Shown here one piece after another: positions 61,858 through 64,000 of a stretch of 64,000 nucleotides of DNA (positions are counted from its first letter, which is position 1; every line of letters begins with the position of its first letter). The notes under the pieces are model-generated. The model worked only from the letters and a program-made list of their open reading frames with translations, made no database searches and was not told the DNA's origin. Location of the stretch: NCBI RefSeq assembly GCF_900103455.1, contig NZ_FNHI01000026.1:1-64000 (forward strand). Direction: 5' to 3'. Position numbers and translations under genes: made by a program. The stretch comes from Streptomyces wuyuanensis (GTDB lineage: Bacteria > Actinomycetota > Actinomycetes > Streptomycetales > Streptomycetaceae).

Positions 61858-62538
61858 ATGGCTGACCACCCGCCCGAGGCCGGCTCCGCGCCACGGCGTC
61901 CAACGGGCCGTCGCCGCCCCCCTGCGGCCCGCCCGACCGACGACGAGATGCTGGACGCGGCCGCCGCGGTCTTCAGCGAGGCCGGATTCCACGCGGCGAC
62001 GATGGACGTCGTTGCCGTACGTGCGAGATCCACCAAACCCACGCTGTACGCACACTTCGGCAGCAAGGAGGACCTGTTCGGCAGATGCGCCGACCTCGCA
62101 GCCGACACCCTGGCGAGTGCGCTCTTCGAGGCCTACGCGGCCGCGGCCGATCTCCCGCTCGAACAGCAGGTGCGCGCCGGCGTGGCCTCGTTCTTCGATT
62201 ACGCGGACGTTCATCCGGCGAGATTCCGGCTGCTCTTCGGCGCGCACGCGACGGGGTCGGCGGCCGAGGCCAGGCAACGGCTGATGTCGGCCGCCTCCCG
62301 GGAGATCACGCGCCGGATCCGGTACTTCACCAAGCGCCACGGCCGTGGCACCTGGGGGACGAGTGCCGAGCTCTGCGCCTCCTTCGTCGTCGGCTTGGTC
62401 GTCGAGGGTGCGAGGTACACGCTCGTCTCGGACTCGCTGAATCCGGCATCGGCCGCCGAGTTCACGACCCAGTTCGCCGTGGCGGCGCTCAGACACATCG
62501 ACCCGCACCTCGCCGACGCCCTCGACGCAGGCGAGTGA
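61858..62538 (+). CDS. TetR-family regulator
   Basis: 226 residues. HTH: DEMLDAAAAVFSEAGFHAAT, MDVVAVRARSTKPTLYAHFG, SKEDLFGRCADLAADTL. C-terminal domain includes ADVHPARFRLLFGAHATGSA and ELCASFVVGLVVEGARYTLV. ATG 61858 directly follows the operator array, so it is surely autoregulated and may also control the divergent ATPase gene. Confidence 0.92.
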   Translation: MADHPPEAGSAPRRPTGRRRPPAARPTDDEMLDAAAAVFSEAGFHAATMDVVAVRARSTKPTLYAHFGSKEDLFGRCADLAADTLASALFEAYAAAADLPLEQQVRAGVASFFDYADVHPARFRLLFGAHATGSAAEARQRLMSAASREITRRIRYFTKRHGRGTWGTSAELCASFVVGLVVEGARYTLVSDSLNPASAAEFTTQFAVAALRHIDPHLADALDAGE

Positions 62539-62789
62539 GCGGAGCGCGCCGGGAGGACGGCCCGGGCCGGCGCAGCGACCCCGTGTCGTCACGCCGACCG
62601 GACTCTCCGGCCCGTACGGCCCGGTGCCGGTCGCTGCAGGTCCGTCGGCGGGCCCCGGTGGCCGGCGTGCGCCGTGGAGCCGGTGATCTCGTGCCGTCCT
62701 CGGACCGGTAGGCGCAGGCGTGGCGCAGGGCCTCGGGATACGGGTCCGGGGGGCACACCGCCGGATCGCGGGCTCCGGCCGCCACGAGG

Positions 62790-64000
62790 TCACGTGGCCC
62801 AGTCGGCCTCGGTGGTCTGAGGCTCCCGTCGACCACTCGGCTGTCCCGGACGTCCTTGCCCTCCCTTCCTTCCTCGCCTTCCGGCACCGCTGCCCAGCCA
62901 GCCGAACAGGAAGCCGGCGGGAATCGACACGAGGACCACCGTCTCCAGCGGGAACCAGTCGATGTGCCGCTCCGGGAAGAGCGCCAAGGGGGTGCCGGAG
63001 AAGACGGGACTGGAGATCTGCAGTCCGACGGTGCAGAACAGGCCCCCGTACAGAGTGCAGAGCAGCCCGGCTCGGGTGTAACCGCTCCAGAAGAGGGAGT
63101 ACACCAGCGCCGGAAGCAGGCAGGAGGCCGCCACCGCCAAGGACATCGTCGTCAGGAACAGGACGTTCCATCCCTGCACCCAGACTGCCAGCACGATGCT
63201 CAGGATTCCGACCCCGGTGGACGCCAGGCGGGCGGCGGCCACCTCGCGGCCCTCGGTCGTGCACCCACGGCGCAGCGCCTTCGTGTACAGGTCGTGGGCG
63301 ATCGCCCCCGCGGCCGCCAGGGTGATGCTCGCCACGGCGGCCAGCGTGGTGAGGAACACGGCGCAGGAAACCAGGACGACGAGAAGCGCCCCGTTCGTCC
63401 GGGGCGACGAGCCGCCCGCCAGTTCACCGGTGAGCAGCAGCAGGGTGCTGTTGCCGCCGGGGTCCGCGGCGACGATCGCCGGCGCGCCGATCAACGCGGC
63501 GCCCGCGAGGCCCATCAGAGCCGTAGTGAGGCAGAACGTGCCGACGATGCCGATGCTGTGGCGCACCGTACGGCGCGCGGTGGCCCCGTCGGGAGCGGTG
63601 CTGAGCTGCATGGCGACATGGGGCAGGCACGACACTCCCAGCACGACGGTGATCATCAGGCCGATGAAGTCGAGCGTGCCTTCGGGGTCGTTGCTCGCGG
63701 CGTACCGGAGGCCGGGACGCATATAGCCGGCGGGACGGCCACTGCCCTCTCTGGCGGCGTCGATCAAGGAATCGGCGCTCCAGTGAAAACGATGGAGCAG
63801 CACCGCCGCCACCGTCAGGGCCGAGCCGAGCAGCACCACAGTCTTGATCACCTGAATGACGATCGTGCCGCGCATGCCGCCGAACACCGTGGCGCAGACG
63901 ACCAGTGCGCCGATCATGACGATGGCTGTCTTCTCGGCGCCAGGCCCGGTCATTCCCAGCAGCGCCGTGGTGGTCGCGCCCGCGCCGGAGAGCTGCACGA
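62790..64000 (-). CDS. Sodium:solute symporter (cation/acetate-like), partial
   Basis: At least 403 codons, running off the right edge. SSS-family features: VVCATVFGGMRGTIVIQVIK, VVLGVSCLPHVAMQLSTAPD (the conserved GxxxLPHxxxR-like region), IAHDLYTKALRRGCTTEGRE and about ten hydrophobic segments. This matches ActP/PutP-type monocarboxylate symporters. The stop is at 62790 after a basic, unconserved tail. The N-terminal membrane segments lie outside the window. Confidence 0.88.
   Translation of the reverse strand, partial: VQLSGAGATTTALLGMTGPGAEKTAIVMIGALVVCATVFGGMRGTIVIQVIKTVVLLGSALTVAAVLLHRFHWSADSLIDAAREGSGRPAGYMRPGLRYAASNDPEGTLDFIGLMITVVLGVSCLPHVAMQLSTAPDGATARRTVRHSIGIVGTFCLTTALMGLAGAALIGAPAIVAADPGGNSTLLLLTGELAGGSSPRTNGALLVVLVSCAVFLTTLAAVASITLAAAGAIAHDLYTKALRRGCTTEGREVAAARLASTGVGILSIVLAVWVQGWNVLFLTTMSLAVAASCLLPALVYSLFWSGYTRAGLLCTLYGGLFCTVGLQISSPVFSGTPLALFPERHIDWFPLETVVLVSIPAGFLFGWLGSGAGRRGRKGGQGRPGQPSGRREPQTTEADWAT

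Noticed and set aside
59221..62538. A 1105-codon forward frame ending in a TetR domain
   Set aside because: Only the last 226 codons, from ATG 61858, show homology; the rest is antisense of the dioxygenase, TetR and ATPase genes.

Overview
The window is high-GC (about 70%) actinobacterial DNA, most likely from a Streptomyces. Codon use is strongly G/C at third positions, starts are often GTG, and the gene families are typical of the genus: a urtABCDE urea transporter, TetR, MarR, Lrp and RpiR regulators, SPW and PRC-barrel proteins, an SMI1/KNR4 protein, and a fragment resembling the telomere terminal protein Tpg. Heavy insertion-sequence (IS) debris, many broken genes and the Tpg-like fragment suggest a chromosome arm or a region that once exchanged DNA with a linear plasmid. 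That placement is an inference.

Layout. 1-5 kb: an IS701 transposase cut by the window edge, a 2-oxoglutarate dioxygenase fragment, a DesK/DesR-like two-component pair, and a divergent two-gene ABC exporter. 5.7-7.4 kb: decayed DNA with an FG-GAP/VCBS fragment, an IS1380 fragment, and an Opp/Dpp peptide-importer ATPase pair broken by a small inversion and a 10-bp duplication. 7.8-14.7 kb: a signal-less AmiC-like sensor, a MarR regulator and intact urtABCDE. 14.8-17.8 kb: IS graveyard (IS1380, IS256, IS3, ISL3, IS630). 17.9-21.9 kb: the most interesting locus, a small protein ending in a RHIM-like amyloid motif next to a 1193-residue STAND/NLR-type NTPase that begins with a matching motif. 22-26.7 kb: methyltransferase, NUDIX, and an Lrp / DMT exporter / aminotransferase module. 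27-37.4 kb: mostly decayed DNA with a ricin-lectin protein, PRC-barrel and SPW proteins, IS21, IS256 and IS110 remnants, a Tpg remnant and a degenerate type I-E-like CRISPR array without cas genes. Intact DUF2254, SMI1/KNR4 and TetR genes sit among them.

37.7-47 kb: a Fic/Doc-like toxin-antitoxin pair with a perfect operator palindrome, an amidase with a divergent TetR gene, a secreted allene-oxide-cyclase-barrel-like protein, a GH65 glycoside phosphorylase, and two small enzyme genes. 47.6-53.9 kb: a compact operon of amino-acid ABC importer, M20 peptidase and secreted cyanophycinase-like S51 peptidase, followed by an RpiR regulator, which reads as a nitrogen-polymer or dipeptide scavenging unit. 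54-61 kb: a leftward catabolic operon (TauD-type dioxygenase, MFS transporter, aldehyde dehydrogenase, acyl-CoA ligase, truncated GMC oxidoreductase) under a TetR regulator. 61-64 kb: an RsbW-like ATPase, a divergent TetR gene and a partial sodium:solute symporter.

All family assignments come from reading the translated sequence by eye. No database search was run.
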